This document shows, in pieces, positions 36,400-48,200 of a DNA stretch of 64,000 nt. The stretch lies in NCBI RefSeq assembly GCF_932526225.1, contig NC_064048.1:5438627-5502626 (forward strand), in the 5' to 3' direction. The translations under genes and the position numbers were made by a program. How positions within the stretch are numbered: the first letter of the stretch is position 1; the number at the start of each line of letters is the position of its first letter. Origin of the DNA: Nematostella vectensis (lineage: Eukaryota > Cnidaria > Anthozoa > Actiniaria > Edwardsiidae). The notes beneath the pieces were generated by a model. That model did not search any database. It was given only the letters and a program-made list of their open reading frames with translations, and was not told where the DNA came from.

Positions 36400-38110
36400 C
36401 TTAGTGACTATGCCCAAGAGATGGAAACTAGAAAATCACGGATACGTGGAGATTGATAATATCAACAGGGTTTATAGTTATGTTGGATGTTTTTTTTTTA
36501 CATCCGGGAGCTTGGTGATGATGTCCACGAGGTACCGATTTTCGCGTGAAAGAGAATATTCTCATTCGGGAACTATGGTGATATGACCAATGGATAAGGG
36601 GTATCGGATGCTTGTGGAGAAAATCATTGCATCCGGGATTTAATAATGGCGTCCAAAGAGATAAAAATTGACCAGGTTGCTTGAGAGAATCAAAACCTCT
36701 CAACTTGAGGTCTCGGATGAACAGAATCGAGGGTTAATCTTTGGATCTTAGAGAAACTTCAACTAGGGCGAGGAACACCTATAAATCTTTAGAAAACCCT
36801 GATACCAATAATAAAGACAGCTGAAAAACAAACAGCTAAGACCCATTTTAGTGGCCATGTTATCCATAGGCCGTATACGGATAACACGGAAGATTTACTT
36901 CTGATTAATGTGCTATTTCATATAAGGTTGCACAAAGAATCCATGTGTCGTAGCCCGCGGTGATTCATGGGTACCAAATAAATGGGCGAATAAGCCAAAA
37001 ATAAACCAAATCCAAGTTGAATTTTTTAGGGGGGGAGGACTTGCCCCCAGTGCCCCACACCCTGCTACGGCCCTGCGTGCCTTCCAGAGACCAAGATTGA
37101 CCCATTTATACGTTACCCATGACTAACTGCGGGTTATGACATCACAATGATAGTCCTTCTTTGAAATGTAGGTGTATACTGTACACCGGGTTATAGCTGA
37201 CTTGAGCTACGAGTTCTGTGCACATTAACTACAATCATATCGCTTAACTTAGCCTTCATATAAATCTTTAGTTTTAGAGTAAGTTGGACTGTTTAGACTT
37301 AGTAGATCTCGCAAGTATTCTAAGTCATTTTCAAGTCATAACATTTAATAACGCTAACTTGATATTTGGGTATTTTTAGTCAAAGTTTTTCCTGAGCAGA
37401 AATAAGCTTAGTACCTGGAAATAGCATTACTAGCGAAGATATACAGGCATTGCAGCAAATCGAAAATATGTCCTTTATCTTTTTGGGTTTCCTGTGTTGT
37501 TTTATGGTCTCCTGCATATCAGTTAATCTTGTTTAAACGAAAAACTGTCGTTTTTCAAGCTCGCTCGGTCAATTCCTTATTAGGCATTGCATACCATATT
37601 TGGGAGTCCGCTTCAATCATTTTTTCGCTTTTTTATCGCTCTAGAGCTTTGTAAGTCGAGATTTCCACGTAAACGTTCTTGTTTACGATTTTGCTGGCAG
37701 CGATCTTGGATATGAAGCCTAGTCCCTAACGTATTAGAATATCACAGGTCTCCCGCGGGCTCGCCCAGGCTCTTTTAGACAATTTAGAAAAAAGACAGCC
37801 ATTGATTGATATATAAAAAACCTCCACAGGGAGGGGGGGGGGGGTAGGGGGCAACATAAACATTTATTAAGGAATCTGATTGTAATTTCTGCCTTGTGCA
37901 AAGTTTGGGATTTTCTAGAGAATCGATCTGTTGTTGCATCTCCTACAAGGAAAGCCCAGATCGTTCCAAAAGCTGCCAAAACGCTAGTAAACTAGCACAG
38001 TATGTGTGTATAACAGGGTGACAAACTTATACGGGTGATCACTAACTATTAAAAATCATGGCACAAAGACATTTTAATTTGGATGGAGTATTGAGGTTGA
38101 ATAGCCACGC
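36400..38110. other. Intergenic, no gene seen
   Basis: Unique sequence. A possible element end, GGGGGGAGGACTTGCCCCC...CTACGGCCCTG, lies at about 37030-37075, and a G run at 37827. No exon recognised. Confidence 0.45.
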
Positions 38111-38125
38111 CCATAACTACGCTCA

Positions 38126-39198
38126 CAGCACGCTCATAGAAACGCTTATAGCTACGCTCATAGCTACGCTTATAGCTACGCTCATAGCTACCCTCATAGC
38201 TACGCTTATAGCTACGCTCATAGCTACGCTTATAGCCACGCTCATAGCCACGCTTATAGCTACGCTTATAGCTACGCTCATAGCTACGCTCATAGCTACG
38301 CTCATAGCTACGCTCATAGCTACGCTCATAGCTACGCTCATAGCTACGCTCATAGCTACGCTCATAGCTACGCTCATAGCTACGCTCATAGCTACGCTCA
38401 TAGCTACGCTCATAGCTACGCTCATAGCTACGCTCATAGCTACGCTCATAGCTACGCTCATAGCCACGCTCATAGCCACGCTCATAGCCACGCTTATAGC
38501 CACGCTTATAGCCACGCTTATAGCCACGCTTATAGCTACGCTTATAGCTACGCTCATAGCTACGCTCATAGCTACGCTCATAGCTACGCTCATAGCTACG
38601 CTCATAGCTACGCTCATAGCTACGCTCATAGCTACGCTCATAGCTACGCTTATAGCTACGCTTATAGCTACGCTCATAGCTACGCTCATAGCTACGCTTA
38701 TAGCTACGCTTATAGCTACGCTTATAGCTACGCTTATAGCTACGCTTATAGCTACGCTCATAGCTACGCACATAGCTACGCTTATAGCTACGCTTATAGC
38801 TACGCTCATAGCCACGCTTATAGCCACGCTCATAGCCACGCTTATAGCCACGCTTATAGCCACGCTTATAGCCACGCTCATAGCTACGCTTATTGCCACG
38901 CTCATAGCTACGCTTATAGCCACGCTCATAGCTACGCTCATAGCTACGCTCATAGCCACGCTTATAGCTACGCTCATAGCTACGCTCATAGCTACGCTCA
39001 TAGCCACGCTTATAGCCACGCTTATAGCCACGCTCATAGCTACGCTTATAGCCACGCTCATAGCCACGCTTATAGCTACGCTCATAGCTACGCTTATAGC
39101 CACGCTTATAGCTACGCTCATAGCCACGCTTATAGCTACGCTCATAGCTGCGTTTATAGCTACGCTTATAGCTACGCTTATAGCTACGCTTATAGCCA
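38126..39198. repeat. 12-bp tandem array, about 90 units
   Basis: The unit is ATAGCTACGCTC, almost without indels. Two sites vary by C/T transition: GCT/GCC and CTC/CTT. Variants occur in blocks, as expected from unequal exchange. Since 12 is divisible by three, plus-strand frame 38058-39263 (Ile-Ala-Thr-Leu repeats) and minus-strand frames stay open. I do not call any of these a protein. Confidence 0.97.
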
Positions 39199-39259
39199 CA
39201 GGTAAAGGTCGAGCATTTCTGGGCTGCGGTAGCCAGTCTGTTTCTTCGCTGTTTCTCTG

Positions 39260-39560
39260 CTAGTGTTTTGGCTCTGGCTGCTTAGGTTGGGTTGGGAAGA
39301 GGACAGGGCTGCCTGGCGAACCAGGATGCGAATAGGAATCTGAGACCGTCTCAGATCGTCTTAGGTCTTCCCATTCGTTTACAAAGATGTTACAGGCCTT
39401 TGCGTCCCTCTTGCAAACATCCTTGTATCGCAGGCGCGGGCAAACTATGGGTCTTGTTCCTTCAGCTAGTTCTCCGTACAGAATATATTTAGGAATTCTG
39501 CCATCATTGAGTCTGCTCACCTGGCCAAGCCATTGAAGGCGGCACTGAGACAGTAGGGAC
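39260..39560 (-). pseudogene. Non-LTR retrotransposon reverse-transcriptase C-terminal remnant
   Basis: On minus, LQWLGQVSRLNDGRIPKYIL, then YGELAEGTRP and LRYKDVCKRDAKACNI match the typical end of LINE-type reverse-transcriptase proteins (WLGHVxRMxDxRLPKxLLYG, RYKDxxKxxLK). Only about 100 residues remain, next to the 12-bp array. No polymerase catalytic motif is present. Assignment is by recognised motif. Confidence 0.65.
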
Positions 39561-39884
39561 TAACCACGTTCTAACCACGTTCGCTACTGTAGAAATAATG
39601 TTCTTAGCCTTTTATCTATCTCTGACTATAATATTTTGCCAATTCCATTACAATTAACATATATAATTGATCGCCAAGCGCGAACACATCTTTTTCGATC
39701 TCGTTGTCCTAGCCGTCACCATCGTTCTTGCTTAAGGTCCCTAGTGTTGAGAACAAGCTTGGGACCTCGGCACTTTGAAGGACTTTTCCAAGTGATTCCG
39801 AGGATTCGCCGCAGGTGAAAACTGTTCTCAGTTGTGAATGTCTTGAATCCTGGTGAGCATAGGTTGTCCAGCACTCGCTGCAGG

Positions 39885-40133
39885 GGCCCGTTTCTCGTAA
39901 CACTCGAGAATTCTCGGGCCCGAAAACGTTTTATTCCCTTAATTTGAAAACTGGCTAATTCCTATAAAATTTATGTTATCTAAATATGTTAAAATATCGT
40001 CAAACATCGTATTTTACCACAAAGATTCATGTAAAGGATAATCCTCTTTTTGGTTTTATAGATTTTGATCTTTCCCGAACTTCTCGGGCCCGAAATTCAC
40101 ATGGCTAACCCCCCCTGGCTACGCCCCTGCTGG
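39885..40133. repeat. Possible small inverted-repeat element
   Basis: CAGGGGCCCGTTTCTCG on the left and GGCTACGCCCCTG on the right, with internal CTCGGGCCCGAAA copies at about 39912 and 40083. About 250 bp, non-coding. Confidence 0.4.
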
Positions 40134-41332
40134 CATTACTGTTGTATCCTGTCCCATGACCTATTGTTGGCAATAGGTCCAAATTCCTAAATCTGTCCTG
40201 CATGTTCTGCAGTTATTCTGCTGTATAAGCCACCAGTGCTGCGTCATCTTCTCAATTTGTTTTCCTCGTCAACAGATTGATTGGGGGGCTGGTGTGCAGT
40301 CATAGATATCAGTATGCGTGAAGTGACAAGTCTATTGGTGACAAGCCTACGGTGGAGTAAGCACGCAGCTGCTTTGTCTCCTATTATCTTTGTTCTACAA
40401 AGGAGTTCTTTTGTCTCTATTCTTCCCGTTCTTTGTGTCGAGGTGCGGATATTGTTCATTTGCCCAATCAAATTGCAGCTTGTAAGAGCTGCGTACTGAC
40501 CCCTACGGTGACATGGCTGACATCAAGGAGATGGTTTAACTATTTTAAGTATTAATAGGAAGAACTTGAATTAAAGTGGAATCTCCGATAAACTAAAGTA
40601 TTTTCTAGCGCACTTTTTAGAGGAGGGAAGTAACTTAAGGTGCCGCGACGACCCAGTATTCCCACCATTAAACCGTCCATCTTTGAAAACACACTGCGCG
40701 AAGAAATGGATTCGGATCCCATATCCAAAACACCAAATCTAAAGCACATGGATGAAAATATAAGATGACGTATACATTTTGTTGATCAAATGTCACGTGA
40801 GTAAGACTCCTTTTATTCTAGGGCAAATTTCTAGCCCATCGATACTAAAATTTAAGAACATCGTTAAGAATTTTCTCAGCCTTTAAGTGTCTCTAAAATA
40901 AGAACCTAAAATAAGAAAAGACTTTTGTTATTATCTACAAAGTAATAAAAGTGTTATTAACTCCACCTCGACTTAATTGCTCTACTGGAAAAACAGTAAA
41001 CTTATAACAAAACACACAGACTCATTTGATAAACCGACTATCCTTTTTGACACATATTCAGAAAGAATTTACTCTAAAAAGTCTACAAGACCTCCAGAGG
41101 TCACAGCAAAGTAAATGTACTTTAAATTATACATTCTAATACCTTGACTAGAAACCAAACAAATTTATAAATTCTTTTGTCTGTTTTTAATTTTGACGGC
41201 TTATGTACTTCTTACTGAATTGTTCTTTCAGCCGTGACTGAGTTACTAAGACAACAGTTAGTCAAAAGAGCTTCTTGCAAGTTTCTTGTAGAGTATGTTT
41301 TTGGTTTTAAGTTTTAAGATGGTTGGGCCGTA
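40134..41332. other. Intergenic, no gene seen
   Basis: A minus-strand frame at 40471-40244 has some repeat-protein flavour (TGRIETKELLCRTKIIGDKA) and may be a further retroelement scrap. Otherwise unremarkable. Confidence 0.35.
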
Positions 41333-43993
41333 ATGGTTCATACGAAAAGAATCTGCGAGCGTCTGCTAACAAATGATGACGTATGGAGACCAAAAGACTC
41401 GTTTGTTGAAACGTAAGTAAAAAGTTTGTTTGATCCTTTGTTAGAAAATTATTTTCGTAAACTTTTCCAGCAAAGCATTGCCAGCTTAGCTGAGGGTAAG
41501 AGGGCCAGTTAGCGTAGAAAGCTCCAAGGTTTTTATTTATATAGAAGTATCATCTCTGTTCGCGAAAATCTTACAGACTTTTTACCAATCACGCAAAGTC
41601 TAGGTACTATTTTTAACAGATGGCCAAACATGGCTTTTGAAGGAGCAAATTTTTATTATTGCTTAGAAGAAAAACCGAAAACTTTTGGAATATCATTCTC
41701 ACAGCCTTCCGTGACTTTTTAAAGTTCCGCGTCTTGTTTTTCAAGGTGTTTGCTTTACTCTTGATCAAAATAATACCAAAACGCGTAATAAGATAAATAA
41801 TCTAGTTTCTTATTTAAAGAAGTGTTCTGAAAAAAAAAATGATTACAGTAACTTCAAGTTAACGATGATACTTCGAGTAGATTTCCTTTAATGCGCGCAC
41901 TCTTCGTTGTTATTCTCACAAATTTCCAATTTATAGAATAAGAAGATATTAAATGATAATATACTTATGGAAGTGTGAAGAATTTGATTTCCAACCAAAT
42001 CTTTCAAAATCTTTGATAATCTTCTTTGATCTTCCTCTTTCCTTAATGCAGTAAGTAGTCTTACTGCATTAAGCACTTTTAATATGCTCACTGTGCATAA
42101 CTGGCACAACACATCCGAAAGTAAATACCAGCTCCGTTACGTTAATCGTGTTGACGTTTGTGTGATTATTCACAATCGTGTTAAAGTTTGTGGAGTTATT
42201 TACTATAGGATCATGCACACGTAACCATATAATTTTCTGACTAGCGTTTGATGATCTCGGAGTATTTTGATTAGAAAGCGTTACTAAAGTCATATCTCTA
42301 TAAGTATAGGAAAAGCAGACGAAATCCTCAAAATCAAAATCATCTCTTTTATGGATGATTTATTGCATCGAATTCAACATGGCGTCGTAAACAAGTTTGG
42401 GCTTGGGCTTTTCCCTCCGAAATATCTAAGTAAGCTAGATTCACAACAACGTTTAACGCCATGAATTACATCTCCCCTAAAATCGTCCCAGCATGCTGTT
42501 CGCTTATCCCCGCACAACGTTAAGAATGGCCAATACTATCGAGCACCCTCATGTCTCTATAACATACCATTTAGGCGCGGACCCAGGATTGACTGACGGG
42601 GATGGGGGGTGCGCAGTCATAGGAATCATATAGAAAAAGCATAATATTTCGAAGATTCCTTTTAAGGAATTAAAATAAGAAATGACCCAATTTTGGCTGC
42701 CAAGGGTGTAGGGGGGTTGGGGTGCGCCTGTGCGTATTAAGAAAATTTAGCCAGAAATTGTCGTTTTTGCCAAACGCGGTCACTTCCATATAAGGACAAT
42801 AATATATTCCTTATTTGGAAAAACTGACTGATTCTTTAAATTTTTAAGGTTGCCGCACCGCAGGTGCTTCGTAAACTTTATGACTTGTAACCATAAGATA
42901 AAAATCAAAGACTGTGACCATCTTTAGTCAACGAAGATTCCTCGGTACCAGTCCCTCAAAACGACAACGTTTTCTTCATATGTGACTCAATTTTGGCCGC
43001 CAAGGGGGGAGGGGAGGGCGGTGCGCCTGCGTACGCGCCTGCCGTTAATATTTTCGCTTTTCTCACAGGAAACCATTAGCCAAAGTAAACGTCGCGTTTG
43101 AGAGTCCATCAGATCACTATCAGAGCGAGAGTGTCTCTCCGGAAATGGCGTCACCCCGCTCAGAACACGGTTATCTTCCAGGGAACGTCGTCCGTCATCT
43201 TGGTCTTTACTACACACGGATGACGTCATATACCTCGCCGGCCAATCACAGTATGAACAATGATCACGTGACATATGAGACCAAAAGACCAGTCACTAAT
43301 TTTACCTCTACTGCAAGTCACGTGATTGGGTTATATAATTCTTCCTTTACTGCAGGCGTGGTGTTGAAGGATGACGTCACTTTGAGTCGGTCGGAGACAA
43401 GCGCAATGGGTAGAGCACCAAGATCGAACATTCTATCCCACATGGCTGCTAAGAACAAGACATCGTGGGTAGAGAATGCAGCTCATAAACGTGAACAAAG
43501 CTCCCAATCAAACTCGATCCAATGTAAAGGCAAGAACCCGTACTCAAAGACTCCGTACGAGAAGAGCCAATTAGCTATTAATGCCGTTACTATGGGGGTG
43601 AGGGACGGGAGGCGTTTTGATCTTCTACCGATTTCACATTATCTTAAGAAACACCAAGGTGACGACAAATCCCCACATAAACAAAGCAAAAGGTTTCCAT
43701 TGGTCCGAATAAGCTCATACAAAAAAGTGTGCTTACTGCCAAATCTACGTAGCTATATGCATTCACCTACAAGAAAGAAAAAACAACAAGCGACGTTTTT
43801 TACTGAAAAAGATGTGTTTAAGACAAGGGAGTCGAGGAAAGAGCCCAGCCGTGGCGAAGCGCTGTTTGTGGACCCAAAAGATCAGTTGCCGAACTTGTAC
43901 AAACGACAATACAATGCACCTATTGTCCGGCTAAGAGGAGACCAAGGTGTACAGACAAGCAAGGAAAAGGTTGCTTTTCCAGTCATTAGCTGA
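41333..43993 (+). CDS. Two-exon gene of unknown function, 334 residues
   Basis: Exon 1 41333-41412 starts MVHTKRICERLL and ends in phase 2 at a clean gtaagt. Exon 2 43069-43993 follows CTCACAG, completes a Thr codon and reads to TGA. Phase matching and the long unbroken frame support a real gene. The protein is basic and polar (many Lys, Arg, Ser, His), without signal peptide, membrane segment or domain that I recognise. A run of basic residues (PTRKKKQQ) lies in the second half, and the C-terminus LYKRQYNAPIVRL looks ordered. AATAAA is at 44263. A MITE (42574-43043) ends 26 bp before exon 2. It could be lineage-specific. I do not assign a role. Confidence 0.7.
42574..43043 (+). mobile_element. 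MITE family C, copy 1 (in intron)
   Basis: It begins GGCGCGGACCCAGGATT and ends near GCCTGCGTACGCGCCTGCC. The interior (AATATATTCCTTATTTGGAA, CTTCGTAAACTTTATGACTT, AAAACGACAACGTTTTCTTC) matches 59001-59622. It ends 26 bp before the exon at 43069, so it supplies much of the acceptor region. Confidence 0.7.
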
Positions 43994-44262
43994 AAAACAG
44001 TAGGATAAAAATCAGACGTGATTCATATGTTCTATGTGTTAAGCACGACGTCTTTGACGTCTGCATCAATAGGGTTCGGGACGGTGCTAGAAAGAAGTGT
44101 ATGTACGGGTGATGTAGTTCAGCCTGTTAGAACACATGCTTGGTAGTTTTTTTGTTAGGTTTATAATGGTAGAGCAGGGAAATGTAGACAACGTCTAAAA
44201 GAATACGATGTTAGAGTTGTATATATTTAAATACTGCATAATTTGTCTGACAAACTGATAGG

Positions 44263-44268
44263 AATAAA
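44263..44268 (+). promoter_or_regulatory. Polyadenylation signal AATAAA
   Basis: It lies 270 bp after the stop of the 334-residue gene and just before the 32-bp array begins. Confidence 0.5.
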
Positions 44269-44285
44269 GAGTGATGAAAACACTC

Positions 44286-45110
44286 GGACAAGGATAACGC
44301 TTGGTGCGCTGGACATGATGGTCTATCAACATTTTGCGCGCAGGGCATGATAGTTAATCAACACTTACCGCGCATGGCATAGTGGTCTAACAACACTTGG
44401 AACGTAGGACATGCAGGCCCGTACCCAGGGGGTACCCTCCACACACACAACGGCCGAAGGTCCACTTTCGGTTCTTACTGGCCGCTATTTGTAGACAAAA
44501 CTATAAAGCACAAGCTAGATCACTCTGGAGATAATGCAAAGTAAAAAAAGGCCCTTTTTGTTCTTTCAGGGTGGTCAGATTTTTATCCGAGAAAACTAGT
44601 TCTCCTTTTCGGATGCCGAACCCCCCCAAAACAAATCCTGGGTACGGGCAAGGCATGACGGTCTATCAATACTTTGTGCGCAGGGCATGACGGTCTATCA
44701 ATACTTTGTGCGCTGGGCAAGATGGTCTATCAACATTTTGCCCGCAGGGCATGATGGTCTTACAACACTTGACGCGAAGGGAATGATGGTCTAACAACAC
44801 TTGGCGCTCAGCGCACGACACTTGGTGCGCAGGGCATGATGGCCTTTCAACACTTGGCGCGCAAGGCATGATGGTCTGGCAACACTTGGCGCGCAAGGCG
44901 TGATGGTCTAACAACACTTGGCGCGGAGCGCATGATGTTCTAACACTACTTGGCGCGGAGGGCATGATGGTCTACCAACACTTGGCACGCAGGGCATGAT
45001 GGTCTGGCAACACTTGGCGCGCAAGGCGTGATGGTCTAACAGCACTTGACGAGCAAGGCATGATGGTCTAACAACAATTGGCGCGCAAGGCATGATGGTC
45101 TCACAACATA
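44286..45110. repeat. 32-34-bp minisatellite, interrupted by a MITE
   Basis: About 18 units based on AACACTTGGCGCGCAAGGCA and TGATGGTCTA. Left part 44286-44412, right part 44650-45110. Between the halves lies a 233-bp element. It sits in the 118 bp and more beyond the PLA2 gene's 3' end. Confidence 0.9.
44417..44649. mobile_element. MITE family C, short copy inserted in the minisatellite
   Basis: The ends GGCCCGTACCCAGG and CCTGGGTACGGGC are perfect inverted repeats of 13 bp. The interior CAACGGCCGAAGGTCCACTT matches, inverted, the right end of 59001-59622. It splits the array, so it arrived after the array began. Confidence 0.8.
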
Positions 45111-45204
45111 ATCACACTAGCCTTTGCGGGCTACGACACATGAATTATTGAGTTCAACACTATTCAACACTAGATACATCGCCTGCATCTTAGTATGGAA
45201 ACAC

Positions 45205-45210
45205 TTTATT
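45205..45210 (-). promoter_or_regulatory. Polyadenylation signal AATAAA (minus)
   Basis: TTTATT on plus reads AATAAA on minus, 17 bp after the PLA2 stop codon. This supports the called 3' end. Confidence 0.5.
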
Positions 45211-45227
45211 CACTTTTTTGCAACATT

Positions 45228-48200
45228 TTAACATTGGTATCGGTGCTTGTAACCCTTGAGCGCCGCGTTGTAGCGATTTCGGCGGAAACATTGAGCAGCA
45301 GCAACATCGCACTCACAAACGTGCCGCTTACAACTTTCTCTCGGGTCACCTGTCAAGAGAAACATACGCAACAATGTTGTCATTTGTGCCCAACTCTCGT
45401 AAGCCATGTGCTTATGTCACACATGATATTGTTATGACATGAGCATTTCAGTCCCATTTTTCGTTAAAAAAGTACGTCCAAGGCGTACGAGGTGCCTATT
45501 CGGGGGAGGTGGAAGCCCCTGTTACAAATTTAATTTTATCTCAAAATAAAAAAATGGCCTTTTTACAACGTGAAGGGGTAAAATTCTCACAGAACCATAA
45601 CAAAGCATGCTTTCCAGGAATAAATCCCGAGGCAGGTAGTACTGTCAGATACTGTTGTTACTTCTCTTCTTAGGTAGAGTCCCCAATCAGAAGTCTACTT
45701 GTGCGTCACGTTTAGACGAGGCGCTTATCCAAGGAGGGGGGGGGGGGGAACTTATTCATATTTTCCCACCAGGAAAGGCAATTATTTTTGACAAAATGAT
45801 AATGGCATAATGGCATTTGTCAGATGACAAGTCTACGATCGCAAGGTAGGTGAAGTGTAGCTAGGCTTTGCTAAGGGAGGGGTGGGTGGGGGTTCGCAGT
45901 CAAAGGCATCATATGGAAGGAGTATAACACCCAAAGACCATTAAATAAGCGATGACCCACTTATTTAATACCATGTTCTGCTGCCTTAAGTACCCACCCA
46001 TGCACGAACTATGCAAGGTACCATTTTCCTGCGGCAAAAAGCTTTAATTATAGCCTTTTTTGTAATAAACACATAAGCACAAGATATAAAATATACATAT
46101 AACTACATGAAACATGTGCTCCATAACATATCTTATCCGAAAATTTTTGTTTTAAACCAATCAAAAGAAGAAAGAACAATAGTTTTTCTTGACATAATTT
46201 GCACAAGGTTTGTCTAGTAAGCCATATTACATCATGCTAATAAATCCTAAAACTCCAAAAACGTTAGCCATTATTTAGTTTTAAGTGTAACTTATGTTTT
46301 TTTTTGTCTTGACCAAATTTCGAATATTAACAAAGGCATTTTTTACATACAAGCGTGCATATGCGTTAGGTTGCCTAGGGGCAAGGTGAATTGGCTAGCC
46401 ACTCATCCACTTTGAAACACGTCTCAAATGCGAAGTCTTTTCTCACTAAACCTTCTCTAGCATCCCTCGGCTCCCAGTTTTATTTCTCCCTTTCGCATTT
46501 GACTAGTACCTGGTCTTACCTCCTGATGATAAACCTTGTACTAGAATTCACGTAAGGTTGCTTAACATTTCGAAGAGCTCTACGAAATATCCCACCTTTC
46601 CATTTTGTAACTCTATATATTTGTTTGTGTCATCCCCATTCTTGCCATTCCTCGCCATCATATATGTTACACATTATCCTCCCCTCCAGATTATCTATCC
46701 ATATCAAACATATTCCCCAAGGATAGTGTCTTTCGTTTGCATTGCCTTATATGGTCATTGATGCCCATATTTAGAAAAGCTAAAGTTTCCCCGCTCCCTG
46801 ATCTCCAGAAAATATGGTGAAAAATGCTGATTCCTGTCAATTTGAGACTCGTGGCAAGAATTTGTCCAAAAAAAACCTGACAGATTTGTCAAATTTTTAT
46901 CTCACTAATCTTGAAAAGCCCTTAGACCCAGGCCTCACAGAGATTGACCGAGCGGGTTTGAAGGTCACCCAAATATTGATATGAAACCCTTCCCTCCCCC
47001 CACCCACCCCAGGTGCCTTGGTACGAATACCCGCTTTCAACCAAAATCTTACACGGAAGCATAACGATGTGTCACTCACTGCATCGGAATGTACAGCTAG
47101 ACCACCATCCCCCGCGCTCGTAGATGGTCCACTTAGGCCAACATCTACCAGGAGCGCGTCCATAGCAACGGTCATGCTCATAGCAACATCTAAAAAGGCA
47201 AATGAGTGGTATAAGCATACAAGGACACAAGGGAACAACGGCAGCCTGCTAATTTTCAAGCCGACAGCATCAACAACAACAACACAATGATACTTTATTA
47301 GCCCTCTGAAAAAGTAGGAAATAGGAAAAAAAGTATAAGCGATTTGGAGCCTAAAGTTTGCTTCATTGTTTTTCTTTTTAGAATTTTGGTTAGTTTATAG
47401 GCACCGATTTTTCTTGGCATGGGTTGAAAAAGCCTTTCACCATTCCAAATAGAATGAATAATGCTTGTAAACAATACCTAAAATTTGGCGGTTCCTTGAA
47501 CACAATAACGCGAGTAATGTCAACACTTTTTGATATTAATCAAAAGGCAGTGATGCAATACCAGCAATGGAGAAATGCATGAGAAGATGATAATGATTTA
47601 TGAAAATCTTAAAGAATATGCAGACTCCTCGGAGATCACTAAATGATTTAATGACAACGATAATGACGTCCTAAGATAAACAATATTAAAATGAGCGTTA
47701 ATGGAGATAACAGGATGACGATACAAGCACAGGCCTTAAAAAGTGGCGAAGGTGGCGATAAAGGTTGTTTACCATTTAATCGAAAATTCCGGAATGAGAT
47801 CCCAGATTTTCCGGAAAGTCATAATGGTAAGAAAAAGTTTCCTAACATTCCAGAATTTCCGTGATGACTTATGTAACATTTACTTCTGTACCCAGAAAAA
47901 TTCTACTTTTCGGGTCCTGGGGGATAGTGGCCGTTGGTAGGCCAGATTGTGCTCGGCACTATTTTAGCGCAATTTGGGTTTGGGAGCACTATTTTGATCA
48001 GAGAGCACTTTTTGGGTAAAGAAGTCATGACAACTTCTAGCTTTTTTAACCCAAGTTACTAGATTTGTTTGTCTTATAAAGACATTTCTAGTTTCCTTAA
48101 CTACAAATAATAGAGATATATTATCTCAACTAGGCTAAGACTGTAAGACTGGTGATTTCGACATTTTAATGGGTAGCCTGTGCTTTTTGTAACCACAGAT

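Noticed and set aside
38049..39263. Open frames of 240-401 codons on both strands
   Set aside because: They are the direct result of a 12-bp tandem unit. They consist only of four-residue repeats with short unique flanks and have no initiation context or domain.
44666..45093. Cys/His-rich minus-strand frames that look like zinc-finger text
   Set aside because: They are read from the 32-34-bp minisatellite. The Cys/His spacing follows the repeat and shifts with indels.
46897..47259. Minus-strand frame starting [15 protein letters not shown] that looks like a signal peptide
   Set aside because: The true reading here is PLA2 exon 4 (47189-47080) in another frame, with catalytic His-Asp and matching splice phases. 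The signal-like text is intron plus wrong-frame exon.
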